From Aphrocallistes beatrix (taxonomy: Eukaryota > Porifera > Hexactinellida > Sceptrulophora > Aphrocallistidae): DNA of 64,000 bases. Under the pieces are notes generated by a model, which saw nothing but the letters and a program-made list of their open reading frames with translations, ran no database searches and was not told where the DNA came from. This document shows positions 44,798-55,494 of the stretch, piece by piece. How positions within the stretch are numbered: position 1 is the first letter of the stretch; each line of letters opens with the position of its first letter. Location: the NCBI GenBank assembly GCA_963281255.1, contig OY725493.1, positions 3,317,857-3,381,856 of the forward strand, in the 5' to 3' direction. Both the position numbers and the translations under genes were made by a program.

Positions 44798-45277
44798 CTC
44801 TTTCTAGAGCGAAAAACTGCTGCAGGTCTGTCTCATTTGAAACATCATCTGCATTTCCAATTTTTTATTTTTTGATTGAACAACAATAGGAAGGACTTAA
44901 TCCAAAAAATCTGAAAATGTTTATTGGAATGTCCTTGCATTCGTCAGTTGATATGGGAACAAAAACTCGTGATGTCATTGCTTGCTTTTTGAATGGTGTA
45001 ATTTCTATACTTTTTGCGTTAAGGTTGAAAGATTTTTTAATAGTAACTGAGGAGTGCATGGATATTAGAGCGTTTCAAAAAATTCAAAAGTTTGAATCTT
45101 TAAATGCTTTCTTCAAATAGTTTACTTTGATCAGCAAATGTTGCCATAAAAATTTTAAGCAATTTGGAGATGATTTATTGGTCGCACAGGGTAGGTTTCT
45201 CCAAGTTCAGATTTATAATGTTTTTTCCCTTTATGGATGAAATTGCAAAAAGAGTTCTCTTGATATATGTAAAGGAT

Positions 45278-45531
45278 CTAGAAACTTTGTATTGATATCT
45301 GGAGGTGGTTTTATATCAGCTAATAATACATTTTGATAGGCTAAAATCTACCGATTTGGCGATATTGGCGAAATGAGTTGGAGCCATTGATATTTACAAG
45401 TACGATGACTAGTTTCAAACGATTTCACCAATATCTCCAAACCGGTAGATTTTGGACAATCAAAATGTATTTTAGCTGACTTAAAGCCACCCCCAAATAT
45501 CTCAATACAAAGTTTCACGTAGATCAATCTG
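45278..45531. repeat. Long inverted repeat, arms of about 105 bp
   Basis: Left arm text (AACTTTGTATTGATATCTGG ... AATACATTTTGATAG ... AAATCTACCGATTTGG) is mirrored at 45425-45530. The loop is about 40 bp. It lies just in front of the mariner remnant at 45551. The stretch 45060-45180 is related to 52820-53000 (TTCAAAAGTTTGAATCTTTA). Confidence 0.75.
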
Positions 45532-45550
45532 ACGTGTTGTCGAAAATGAC

Positions 45551-46050
45551 TTGGAGATGCGCTCTTTCAAGCGTAAGAAAGTAGATCACCTCTCGACCCT
45601 AGTGAAGGCAAATAGAATATCGAGAATCAAGCGACTGCTTAAGAGACACTCTATCCATGGTCTCGAAGTGTTCCTGTTCTCAGATGTGAAATTATTCACC
45701 ATTGAGGAGTCAACAAACCCTCAAAATGATCGTATCATCTCAGCTTTCATCCATTCCAGAAAATCTTCGATAATTAGTCGTATACAAAACCACTCTCAGT
45801 CATGGTTTGGGTGGGAATATCATCAATTGGTCGGACACCACTCATATTCGTGCCTGCTGGCGTGAAAATCTACACACAAACCTATCGAGAGCTTATATTA
45901 GAGCCTGTTGTAAAAGACCTGTCCCAAACCATGTTTTCTGGAAAGCCTTTTGTGTTCCAACAAGATGGTGCCCCAGCCCACACAGCTAATGCCACTCAGG
46001 CCTGGCTTCGGAGCAATAATCCAGATTTAGATATGCTTTCTATATTATAA
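45551..46050 (+). pseudogene. mariner-like (DD37D-type) transposase, partial
   Basis: The frame at 45551 begins inside the protein (MRSFKRKKVDHLSTLVKANR), has FLFSDVKLFTIEESTNPQND (first catalytic block), then shifts at about 45795 to MVWVGISSIGRTPLIFVPAG and QDGAPAHTANATQAWLRSNN. It stops where Helitron copy I begins, so the last catalytic block is lost. It is close to the remnant at 11149-12038. Confidence 0.85.
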
Positions 46051-46141
46051 TCAATCATCATGAGCCCAGGCGCTCAAAAGTCACCTCCGGTGGACACAAG
46101 TTTCCGCCAGCCGCACAGCGTAAACAATCGAAGCGTGCTTG
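46050..46141 (+). mobile_element. Helitron copy I, 3' end only
   Basis: TAATCAATCATCATGAGCCC to GAAGCGTGCTTG, followed by host T. It cuts off the mariner gene at 45551. Confidence 0.6.
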
Positions 46142-46159
46142 TGCCATTAAAATGTCAAA

Positions 46160-46870
46160 CAGGACTTATAAAATTAATAAGAGAAAGGATTTTTCAAATC
46201 GGGTAATCCGTTCAAAGTTATAACCCAAGATTGCACAGTACAGACCATTTTTGTGCAGCTCCTAGTATAGGAGATGCCTTATGACATGATCGGCGTGCTA
46301 CGTGCGTACATATGTCTGCTCGCTCCTGGAAATTCTATTGCACCAAATTGCACTAAATTTTGACGATATCTTCCTTATGTTGGAGATTTGAACCTGGGTC
46401 CAAATTTTGGAAAATTTTCGCTCATTTTCACGAAAAGTTTCATAATGTATAGCAATCAGAAGGCAGAGATTGAACATTACAGTTCGCTTTTATTTTTTTG
46501 ACTAATAGCGATTATATCTGACTTAATAAAAGAATTACAATGACTCTCTAAATTTGAAATCTGATTGGGTTGACTTAGAGAAAATTGTGTAAAACGTAAT
46601 TAAGGATGTATATTGTGCAAATACTCTTCAAGTCAAGTTACTTATTGAAGCTGCACTATCAGTATGTCGACTGACATTTTTTTCGCTTTATCGACCACTT
46701 AAAATACCATAACTATATAACTTTAAGTGTTAGAGTTTAGCTTTGCGATTAAAAACAGCAGCTAACTATTGGTTGAGAAAGCAATATTTAGAGCTAAGAC
46801 CTATAGGTAATGAGATCTCCTTTCCAAAAGCAGAAACTCTCCAAAATTGGGGAAATTTTTGAAATTTTAG
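46160..46870. repeat. Repeat R2, copy 1
   Basis: Pieces of this stretch match 9835-10100 in inverted order (AAATCGGGTAATCCGTT, GATTGCACAGTA, GATTAAAAACAGCAG, CAATATTTAGAGCTAA). There are no ends and no coding. From 46871 to 47369 it is mostly plain, except repeat R4 at about 46955-47060 (ATGGCTTCCCCATTGAAAAT, GGCTTAAACCGGAAATGA), which recurs at 58285-58960 and 61690-61800. Confidence 0.5.
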
Positions 46871-47369
46871 TTTTTTCAGAATCGAGTCAAAACAAGCATC
46901 ATAAGTTCGCAAATAGTCTTTTGAGTTTGATTATTAATGTAAATTAACCCTTGAAAGCACTTGGGATTTTTCTATTTATGGTAGTAACCCCAAACTTGTA
47001 TGGCTTCCCCATTGAAAATGGCTTAAACCGGAAATGACACAACACATTCCTGTGGCAAGCATGGGTTAAAGCTTATTATTGTTGATTTTTAGATTAAAAT
47101 CCACATTTATTGCTGATACGATGTAATTTTTGTGTCTATTAACCTAAGACTACCGAAATTTACCACAGTGGTACAACTTTATGGCTTCTTTCCCATTGAA
47201 AATGACTGGAGACATCCGCGATATCGCGAGTTTTCGATAATCTAGGGTTAATAGGGATGTTTCTCGCAAGTTTTTGTATTCCTACTTGACTCACATAAAT
47301 TGGAATAATTTGATGTTATGAAATTATTACTTACCGCTCCGCGAAATTGGAATTACACATTGACATGTA

Positions 47370-47686
47370 CTCTAGGGGTCCGAATAAACGAGGGGGTGGA
47401 AAATTCTCAATAATTAATAAGCGGGGGTCATGCTAATAGAATTTAATTATTAAAATCAACCTAAAGAAATTTGAGTATATATTTACGCCTACGTGATTAG
47501 AATAAAGTACAATATTATAGTAGAGAATTCTAACTGATTCAGAACATCAAGTCAGAAACTATGGTTTGGTAAAAATTCAAGTTTCAATTAGTATAAAATT
47601 TAATAAACGGGGGGGTTGGAATAGGCGGGTGAAATTTTTTTCAAAAATTAATAAGCGGGGGGGCCCGTTTATTCGGACCCCGAGAG
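47370..47686. repeat. pogo-like MITE with G-rich ends, 317 bp
   Basis: Ends CTCTAGGGGTCCGAATAAAC and complement CTCTCGGGGTCCGAATAAAC, with TA at 47368-47369 and 47687-47688. Sub-terminal AATTAATAAGCGGGGG occurs at both sides. The wording 'AATAAACGGG' and GC tips resemble pogo/Tigger-derived MITEs. Confidence 0.85.
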
Positions 47687-48149
47687 TATTTATTCTCAAT
47701 CTATTTTGTACATAGTAGCAATATCATGGCTACATACGTAGAGTACGGGAACAAATTTATTTTTTTGTTCAAGAAATATTCTATATAAAACTATACTTTT
47801 ATAACGGGACTATTTACACAGGATTTTGATCGAAACATTGAAATTTTTTACCCGATCATTTCATTCGTTACACATTGAAATTTCTCAGTTTTAGATATTT
47901 AAACTTGGATAATACTTTTTAGGCTTGAAATTATTAACTTTGTGTCACTAATCACCATCCTATGTACTAATTATAGTAAATGACAATCAATATTAGGTTG
48001 CACATGAATATATTTACATGGAAATAAAGAATCGAGTTAAAATTCAATGCAGAGTAATTTTGAATCCATAAATGACGAATTTAAATATATAGTTTCTATA
48101 CACTTTACTGCATGAATTCTCTAACGATTTCTCCATCTCTAGTCTCTCG

Positions 48150-48660
48150 CTTTCTAAACCTTCTCTTTCCTTTCAGGAGGTTACCTATCTTTCCAAATCT
48201 ATCCTGATCATCTTGAGGAACTTATAGCATCAACTCAATCTTCCATATATGATCAACACGCTCCGCTTCGAACCAAAACCACCATCACCCGTCCCCGAGT
48301 TCCTTGATAGACCAGTAGGTAGCATCAAGCAGGCCAAGCAGGCGAGAAGGAAAGCTGAACAGAAGTGGCGTCAGTCTAATGATCTTGCTCATCTCGATGA
48401 ATTCAACCATCAGAGAAATCTTGAGACTGACCTGATGAACATAAGGCTGCTTTTTCTCAGGAACTCGCCAATTTTTTTGTTCTTAAAGTAGACAACATCC
48501 GATCCACCATCGATTCAATTGCATCGTCTTCCGTTGCCCCCTCAGATAATTCATGGATATACATACATCTATTATTATTGTACAGCGCACTTGAACATAT
48601 TAATATCGAATCTGCGCTATATAAATGTATATTATTATTCTTATTATGTACAATTGTGCA
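48150..48660 (+). mobile_element. Internally deleted LINE fragment (relative of 22440-24490)
   Basis: A short ORF2 linker (SIKQAKQARRKAEQKWRQSN, then FNHQRNLETDLMN) matches KAIKRAKQIKRKAKRRCRK of the larger copy. The text then jumps to the 3' end (GCGCACTTGAACATATTAAT, GCGCTATATAAATG and an ATT-rich tail). The entire reverse transcriptase is missing. Confidence 0.8.
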
Positions 48661-48910
48661 TCGAAGAAAATACAAAACAGTAGCGTTGTGTTCAATGGCG
48701 GACCAGGGCATCCCAAAAAATTTCTTCGGGCTCCCCCAGATATCAACAATTGGGCTAGAATCATAAATGATTATTTTCAGGTTCAAGTGTGGCAGTACTT
48801 GTTATAGTATAAATTGCTATGATCCTTTTTTATTTTGCATCATACCTTCGCTGATTCAAACATGATTCAAATGGTTACTTTACGCTTTTATAAAACTTAT
48901 ATTCCTATAG

Positions 48911-49122
48911 ATTTTACTCTCTCATATTTTTATATGTAATGTTACTGATTTTTCCCCACTGCTTGCTCTTTATGCCGAAATTCATGCTGAAGTAATTGTG
49001 ACAGTTCAAGATTTGCCTGAGTTCGTTGATAAGTCAGGTGTTGAGTGTCCAGAACAATCCACTAATCCTGAAGCACTCTCACCACCGGATTTGAATAAAA
49101 ATTCAAATTTTGATAACTCTGT
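48911..49122 (+). CDS. Slik: SLK/STK10-like kinase, end of kinase domain and start of linker
   Basis: A 212-bp exon that begins in phase 0 (ILLSHIFICNVTDFSPLLAL) and ends with two bases of a codon before GTAAGT. The text YAEIHAEVIVTVQDL matches the ELVAEAKAEVMEEIEDG region that closes the kinase domain in SLK and STK10. The next residues (PEFVDKSGVECPEQSTNPEA...) are a serine/proline-rich linker. The exon is less conserved than its neighbours, but frame and splice sites fit on both sides. Confidence 0.8.
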
Positions 49123-50021
49123 GTAAGTTTGATTGAATTGATAATTAATTCCACTTGTTTTTATGGGGCATATTTACTTTTATTATCGCTGATCCAATGC
49201 CACTTTCTGATCTGTACACTACTCTATTCTATTATTTGAAAGGATTTATTTAATCAAAATTTTAAATACTAATCAGGACAGCGTACTAAATCCTTTCGTA
49301 TTTTGTCTGGTATGCATTTTTAAAAATTGATGAAATTTACCAATTACCTGAATGCTTGCACATAGTTTTCATTTCTGCATTAGTTTATATAACAAATTTG
49401 GTGTTTTTTTCCGAGCCAGTTTGGGTGCTCTTTTTTAAATCCAAATTTCTCCCATAGAACAGAGCTGCGAATGGGTTGTTGCGAAAAACGATTTTTTCTT
49501 GCAATGTCGATACATTCCAACTTTACTATGGCCAGGCAATCCAATTGCATCATTGATTTAAATGATTTGATTTATATTTTATTTTGTTTTTTATAATTAA
49601 AATCTAAATGATTTTGAGACAATTTGACGAATTTTGATTTAATTTGCCTGATATTTAGTTGATTTATCAATTATTTCAGTCATTTTCATTGAATTTAAAA
49701 CGATCTCAAAATGATTTAAAATAATTTAAAATTCTAAAACTTAAAGTCAAAATCAAATCAATTTATGTCAATTTAACAATTTTATGAGATTAATTTTAAG
49801 CAGGGATGTATTGATTTCAATTTGATTTGTAATGGTGAAAATATTTGTGTAGATCTTTCTAGAAGTTCTATAAATTTAGTGCAGGTTTATCTCGGTTGAT
49901 CATGCAATTTATTTGAAACACAGGAATTCTGCTTTTCATTAATTGGAACAACAGACCTTTATTAAAAGTTGTAAAAAGCTAGTTTTCACAATAGTCTTGA
50001 TGAAATTGCTTAATGTCAATC

Positions 50022-50698
50022 AAGGCTGGATTCGGTTAACCGGTTAACCGGCTAACCGCCGTCAATCTCGGTTAGCCCAGTGTTTCCTATCCTTTCTCTT
50101 TGTAACACCCCCTAAAGTGCTTGAAACTTTCAGAAGGCCCCCATACTTCATTGATTATTAAGTCAGAGTATAATCCTTTTTTATAATTCCTTGCTAAGAA
50201 GCCATCTGTAACTGTTGATCTAAAACTGAGACATAATACATTGACTATATTCTGATTGATGAATAATTTTCTTGTGGGCAGCATGTAATTAAGCAACACA
50301 ACAATGTTACAATGATATTTACATATATAACAATAAATTCTCATTCAGTGCCCCCTTCTCAACGTTCCCCACAACGCTCCCTTGGGGGAGGTAGACCCCC
50401 CGTTGGGAACCACTGGGTTAGCCGATCTGCTTTATATTATAAATATTTGCACTAATTTCATTGTTTTTGACAGAGATTCATGAATATTATTTCTAAAATT
50501 TTGATAATCAGTGTAATTCCTATTTTTCTAATCATATAGTTATATTTTGAGACCATTGAAAATTATATAATTTATAATATCAGTTTAAAGATTAGTCCAA
50601 AAATTCATATTTTACTAATTAATATTTACATCGGTTAACCGGTAACCGCCCTGGAAGAAACCAAAACCGAACCATAAAATTGATTAACCAACCCCAAC
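50022..50698. repeat. GGTTAACC-rich TIR element, copy 2, with nested hAT MITE
   Basis: AAGGCTGGATTCGGTTAACC at the left and the mirror at the right (CGGTTAACCGGTAACC, ending AACCAACCCCAAC). It matches 14700-15075 in inverted order. The hAT-type MITE at 50078-50415 splits the TCTCGGTTAGCC region; both halves align to the uninterrupted copy. Confidence 0.8.
50078..50415. repeat. hAT-type MITE, 338 bp, perfect 8-bp target duplication
   Basis: Starts CAGTGTTTCCTATCC and ends GTTGGGAACCACTG, the CAGTGGTTCCCAA-type terminus of Charlie-like hAT elements. GGTTAGCC is present at 50070-50077 and again at 50416-50423. An internal GGGGGAGGTAGACCCCCC hairpin is near the right end. The 85-codon frame on the - strand here is not a gene. 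Confidence 0.95.
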
Positions 50699-50971
50699 TT
50701 AATTTTATTTCATTTCATTTTCAAAGATTCATGGAGATACCACACTGTTGTACTTATGCCTCTTAGACAGATTCTAATATTCCAGCTAAAAATAATCAAT
50801 GCTTGAAGAATCACTTGAAGAAGTAGTAGTGTTTATTCAAGCAATAGTATTTTTAAGTCTCTAACTTTAACATGTATCTGCACGTTTTCTATCTTTTTAA
50901 TATGGTTTTCATGAATGTGATTGAAAGAAATTAAATTTTGTTGAAAAATTATTTCACATATCTATAGAATC

Positions 50972-51530
50972 ATAGCCTACTACATATAAGGCCGTACGAT
51001 AATTTGCGGATTTTGGACTAGGGATGTGGTAGAAGATGGTTGAGCAGAATAAAGCTTAGGAATGTATTACCAGCATATTTAAAAATGGTGTCAAAGCACC
51101 CATATTCATTGCTAAAATTTTGATTAGTCATTATATAATTGTGCGATATGTTATATTTGTGACGAATTTAGTGATTTTCAGAGCCGGTTCAAGGACACTT
51201 CTAAGTGCTTTTAATATATAGCTTTCGTATATATTTGAGCAGTGAATAGTTTGTTGCGAAAAATTTGGATTTTACACGGAATGTTGCTAAATTCCAGCAT
51301 ACCTTGAAAACCACAATATTGAGGTATTCAAATTTAACCCCATTTGATAGCCAATAGACTAATTCCTATTAAGCAATTATTTAATTCTATGTCTAAATTC
51401 AATGGTTTACGAGTTATTCGACAAATTATCAAATGTGATCCGTATGATAAATTGTCTAATAATTCGTATAACTCGTAAACCAATGAATTTAGACGTTTTA
51501 AGAAAGGACATGGGTACTCAGACAGCATAT
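50972..51530. repeat. P-type terminus followed by repeat R5 (copy 2)
   Basis: CATAGCCTACTACATATAAG at 50972 with GGACTAGGGATG 40 bp further reproduces the terminal and sub-terminal motifs of the P element at 18494. The following stretch (51040-51520) matches 61850-62470 in inverted order (GCTTAGGAATGTATTACCAG). It is probably a non-autonomous P-type element; the opposite end was not found. Confidence 0.5.
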
Positions 51531-51539
51531 TTATATACA

Positions 51540-51720
51540 CAGACACCCGCGCTTCCGTTGCTTTCGGTGCGTGGCTGGCGGGCACAAAGTGTCAGCCTGA
51601 GGCTTCCTTCGGAAGCCTAGGATCATGCTGATTAATCATAGAGTAGATAACATCTCTAAATACGTCTGTTTTACTGTTACGTATAATCGATATCACTCGA
51701 AAAATCACAAAATTCAGTCA
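51540..51720 (-). mobile_element. Helitron copy J, 3' hairpin half
   Basis: From CCGCGCTTCCGTTGCTTTCG to the ATCGATATCACTCGAAAAAT region. Hairpin stems are mutated (GGCGGGCACAAAGTGTCAGC). It is cut off by the Tc1 remnant that begins at 51731. Confidence 0.6.
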
Positions 51721-51730
51721 GTGTTAGATT

Positions 51731-52680
51731 TTGCTTATGCCTAAAAATCGAGAGGTTTTCGTGGGTTCACGTGAAACTATAATTGGTTTACTCGTTGGTA
51801 AACATGGTATTCGCGAAATCACAAGAATGTTAAGCCTCCTACACTCAACTGTTTCCTATATTGTGAGGAAGTGGCGGAGACTTGGAACAACCGAAAATCT
51901 AAAGAGAAGTGGCCATCCTAGCCATGTCACAGATAGGGATTTGGAGAATTTATCAGAACCTCTGGAGCGGATTAGTCCTCTTTTCAATCAAAATAGAGAT
52001 GATCCTCTATCAATGAAGACAATCAGCCGCAAGATGCACAGCATTCAGAGCTCGGGCAGCTTGCAAAAAACCCTGATCAGTGCAAAAAATCGGAAAAAAA
52101 GGTTAGCATAGTACCATAAATATAAAAGCATTGGAAGAAGGGTATATTTACTGTTGAATCCAAATTCAATCTTATTACTAGTGATGGTCGTGTTACAATT
52201 TGGAGGCGAAAGGGTGAGCTATTTACCAAGTTGTACGATGAAAACGATTCAGGGAGGTGGAGGAAATATAATGTTTTGGGGTTGCATATCCTATAAGGAC
52301 AAAGGGCTATTACTCGAATTAACTAATTCCTTAAATGCTAATGGATATATTTCTGTTATTTTAGTACGATTCCACCGATTCCAAGTTTTCTGCAGAAAGT
52401 TTAAGAAAAAAACACGGAGCCCAATTTTCATGCAGGACAATGCGCCCTGCCAAAAGGCCAAATGTGTAATGAATTGGTTTCGACGGAAAAAACCAAAACT
52501 CTGGATTGGCCCCCACTATCCCCCGATCAAAACGTTATGGAACACATTTGGGAAATATTGATGCGAAAGGTCCGCATGAACAACAGAAACTTAACATTGT
52601 TATCCGAATTGAAATAATCGATCATCGCAGAGTGTGTGGGACGACATAAATGAAAAGATACTCTACACAAATTGAAATTG
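51731..52680 (+). pseudogene. Decayed Tc1-type transposase
   Basis: The frame 51731-52111 encodes REITRMLSLLHSTVSYIVRK (helix-turn-helix), then LKRSGHPSHVTDRD. Later frames give GGNIMFWGCISYKDKG, SPIFMQDNAPCQKAKCVMNW and (shifted) a WPPLSPDQN-like stretch near 52505 followed by MEHIWEILMRKV, so the third acid would be Glu. There are several frameshifts. Terminal repeats were not identified. Confidence 0.8.
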
Positions 52681-52814
52681 AACATTACGAAAATGAAGTT
52701 AGACTAGTATATTCGAATATATACATTTTCTTTATATTCTATTTTAGAATTATTGTGCTTTTAGAAGCACAACTTATAATCACTTGTGCAAATATTTTTG
52801 TCCACTTACTGTAT

Positions 52815-53040
52815 ATACACACTAGTGTTTCAAAAAATTCAAAAGTTTAAATCTTTAGGTACTTACCCTTTAAAAAGTTTACTTTGATCACCAAATGTTC
52901 ACCATTAAATTTCAACCAATTTGGACTTTGAGTGGTCACGCAAGGTAATCTTCGTGATCAAAGTAGACTATTTGAAAGGTGAGCATCTAAAGATGCAAAC
53001 TTAATATACACATTATTCGAGTTTTAATAGTGACGATGCA
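52815..53040. repeat. Inverted-repeat fragment plus a stray Helitron end
   Basis: TCAAAAGTTTAAATCTTTAG at 52838 is mirrored near 52970-52990 (CATCTAAAGATGCAAACTT). The same sequence type occurs at 45065-45180. At about 53008-53035 the text ATTCGAGTTTTAATAGTGA is a remnant of the Helitron TCCTTAC end. From 53041 to 53470 nothing else was seen. Confidence 0.5.
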
Positions 53041-53474
53041 AGTTACTGTGAGGCTTTATGTATAGTTTGCCATGATAAAATCAATTTTTGAAAATAAATA
53101 AGCTCAGAATCCATCTTTTTTTCTTTCTACATTTATTGAACTTGGATGGATGAATTGGTAACTGTCTTCTTGGAGAATCCGACCACTAAACCTTAAAAAA
53201 TACTCATTCAGTACACCAACATGCATCCTGGAATTAAATGAACTGAATTATCAATTGAGATGTATCACCTTTTGTTGACCTACTCACTACTTTTTTTACT
53301 TGCTGCCTATTTTTTGACCGGCATATAGTTGGGGTAGGCTGAAGAAATTATTGATCGTGTAGGGAAGACCGAAATGAGTGTGCATCGAGCGATTTGTAAA
53401 ATATTTGAGTATTTCAGAATCAGAATTTTCTTAATGTTAGTTACCATGTCCAATTTCTCAAGGTCCTCGAAATT

Positions 53475-53586
53475 TACTTGCTACTTTTTTTTCTCGTCAT
53501 CCAAATCATTTACTTACCACCTTTTTTTCCTGCAAAAAATGAAAAGGTGGTAAGTTGCAATTTAAAAAATGTAGCAAGTAAATTCT
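53475..53586. repeat. Small palindromic MITE
   Basis: GAAATTTACTTGCTACTTTT at the left and the mirror AAAATGTAGCAAGTAAATTC at the right; inner TTACTTACCACCTTTTTTTC mirrored by AAAAGGTGGTAAG. About 110 bp. A related half-unit lies at 53280-53310. Confidence 0.65.
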
Positions 53587-53817
53587 TTATCACAACAGAT
53601 TTTATGGATGTAATTGTAAAAGTGCAGTATATGACATATGGCGATTAATTTTCATGCTAGGGAGGAAGGAACATATTACCCCCCTTCCCTATTCTATGTA
53701 TATATTGACTCATACACTCTTTCCCACAGATAAAAGATCACAATAACGTACATATTATTAGGATGGTAATAATAGGTCATGCTTATTAAATGTACTTAGC
53801 CTTTTGTTAATTACAGC

Positions 53818-54130
53818 CCTTGTCGTGTAAGAATAGCTTCCACTGTGATTCGCAAGGTTTCTTGGGGGGATTTCACACCAAGCACGTATTAAAGATCGCT
53901 TCAGAGATTTTTTATGGACAAGCCTTTGTTTTCAATATGAACCAGAGTGAAAGATCTAAATGGTTAATCTCCGGACTTGATGGGACTATCCTCTTTGCAA
54001 ATAATGTCGGGGATTTCGAGACGAAGCCAGGCTTTAGTTGTATTGGCTGTATGAGCAGAGGCACCGTCCGGTTAGACCAGAAGAGTTTATCATTAAACAT
54101 CGACTTGATAAGTCAGAGCATTTATTTTGA
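53818..54130 (-). pseudogene. mariner-like (DD37D-type) transposase, C-terminal fragment
   Basis: On the - strand, one frame reads PDGASAHTANTTKAWLRLEI and then PDIICKED, shifting to PSSPEINHLDLSLWFILKTK. These are the second and third catalytic blocks, with Asp in HLD. The tail WNPPKKPCESQWKLF follows in broken frame. It belongs with 11149-12038 and 45551-46050. The + strand frame 53820-54152 is its shadow. Confidence 0.75.
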
Positions 54131-54189
54131 CCCCCGATCGGATATAAACTGAAAGACTCAGGCCAAGTGAAGATATTCCAGCCAAAATC

Positions 54190-54420
54190 ATTACTGAAAG
54201 TGTTTCTGTATTCTTTTAACGTATCTACTATACTTAAAAGTTGGCATGTAGATGTCAAAGTATGTGTCTATGATTAAGTTCGAAGATCTATGCGAAATTT
54301 TCATAACTCGATTATTCGCACCTTTTCTGTACAAAATATATGGCTTCATCCTGGCAATAAAAAAATTGTACGACACTATAATAGACTATCATTGTTTTTT
54401 CTTCAAAGCACTAACTCATT
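54190..54420. repeat. Repeat R3, copy 2
   Basis: Inverted match to 28790-29040 (TTGGCATGTAGATGTCAAAG, CGAAGATCTATGCGAAATTT, TTGTACGACACTATAATAGA). No ends, non-coding. Confidence 0.5.
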
Positions 54421-54471
54421 AGATATCTTAATTTTATTATAGTGTGTAGCAATAAAATGGTTATGTATATA

Positions 54472-55492
54472 CTACGGGCGTTCAATAAGTTCTGATCATT
54501 ATTAGATAACATGACTAGATAGAATTCGCTCATAGAATATGTTTATTTTATCAATTACCTAAAAGCCAGTTTTTATTTCATCTTGATATTCCATATACTT
54601 ATTGATTTACAGATAATTTTGTAAAACCTATTTTGCATACTAATCAATTATGGCATCATCAAAGAAGAATTCTAATATTGAGCAGAGATGATTCGTTATG
54701 ATTCGTACTCTGCTCGGGAAATCTGCGTACGATATACATGCTGACTTGGTGCAAGTCTATTGTATAAAAGGTGCTCTATCTTATCCTGGAGTCAGACGAT
54801 GGGCCCATCGCTTTAGAGTAGGTATGGAAGATGACCCTTGGGCTAGAGCACCTGTTACGGCGGTTGTTCCCGAAAATATTCCAGTGCTATTAAGGAACTC
54901 GTTGATTCAGATCCTCATATCACTGTTACTTAGGTCATTTCAAAAGTACTAATCACTTGATTTTTGACAGCTAGTGTATATCTAATGCACCCATTAATAT
55001 AATCAGATAGCATTACCCATTCCCTCCTAATATCTAAAAGAAATTTTAAGATAGCTTAAATATTACAATCACCATTTCAATCTTGTCAGTTTTGGGACTC
55101 GAGGATTGAGATTATTGCATGATAATGCCCGACCCCACAAGACCAAGCTGGGAAGGGAAAAGTTGGAAAGTCTGAGAGTTGTAGAGCTAGATCCTCCTCC
55201 CTACTCACCAGACCTCGCTCCATGCGACTTTTGGCTCTTCCCTAAGCTGAAGAAACACCTGTCAGGGAGGGAATTCGAAAGTCGGCCTCACCTCGGATCG
55301 GCGATTTTACAGTATATGAAAGGTATACCGCGAGAAGACTTCAAAAAAGTTTTTTGGATTGGATTAAGAGGCTAATACTAGTTATACAGCATCAAGGAGA
55401 GTAGTTCGAGAAATTGCACCATTGAAATTAATTATATTACTAGTTTAGGGGAAAGTATACCTTGATAACGACTACTTATTGAATGCCCGTAG
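54472..55492 (+). mobile_element. mariner transposon, second lineage, interrupted
   Basis: Ends CTACGGGCGTTCAATAAGTT and complement CTACGGGCATTCAATAAGTA, with TA at 54470-54471 and 55493-55494. The transposase begins ATGGCATCATCAAAGAAG at about 54650; a frame from 54698 has HADLVQVYCIKGALSYPGVR (helix-turn-helix). After the insertion (54929-55093), the gene resumes with RLLHDNARPHKTKLGREKL and YSPDLAPCDFWLFPKLKKHL, the last two catalytic blocks. The central part with the first Asp is deleted. Confidence 0.9.
54929..55093. repeat. 165-bp mariner end inserted in another mariner
   Basis: CTTAGGTCATTTCAAAAGTA at a TA (54927-54928), followed by about 140 bp matching 33380-33545 read in reverse (ACAGCTAGTGTATATC, GATAGCATTACCCATTC). 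It runs to GTCAGTTTTGG and then changes to the host mariner gene. Only one end of the guest is present. Confidence 0.85.
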
Positions 55493-55494
55493 TA

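Larger units (their letters stand above)
41601..48910 (+). other. Kinase intron, 7.3 kb
   Basis: GTAAGT at 41601 and a CCTATAG acceptor at 48908-48910. It joins ...GRASAS to ILLSHIF in phase 0. It contains a MITE, a DD37D element with a nested Harbinger MITE, a second mariner remnant, a Helitron end, repeats R2 and R4, a pogo-like MITE and a LINE fragment. The piece 42224-42797 has nothing recognisable. Confidence 0.8.

Noticed and set aside
53820-54152. 110-codon + strand frame with several Cys
   Set aside because: Shadow of the minus-strand mariner fragment; the minus strand has the catalytic blocks.
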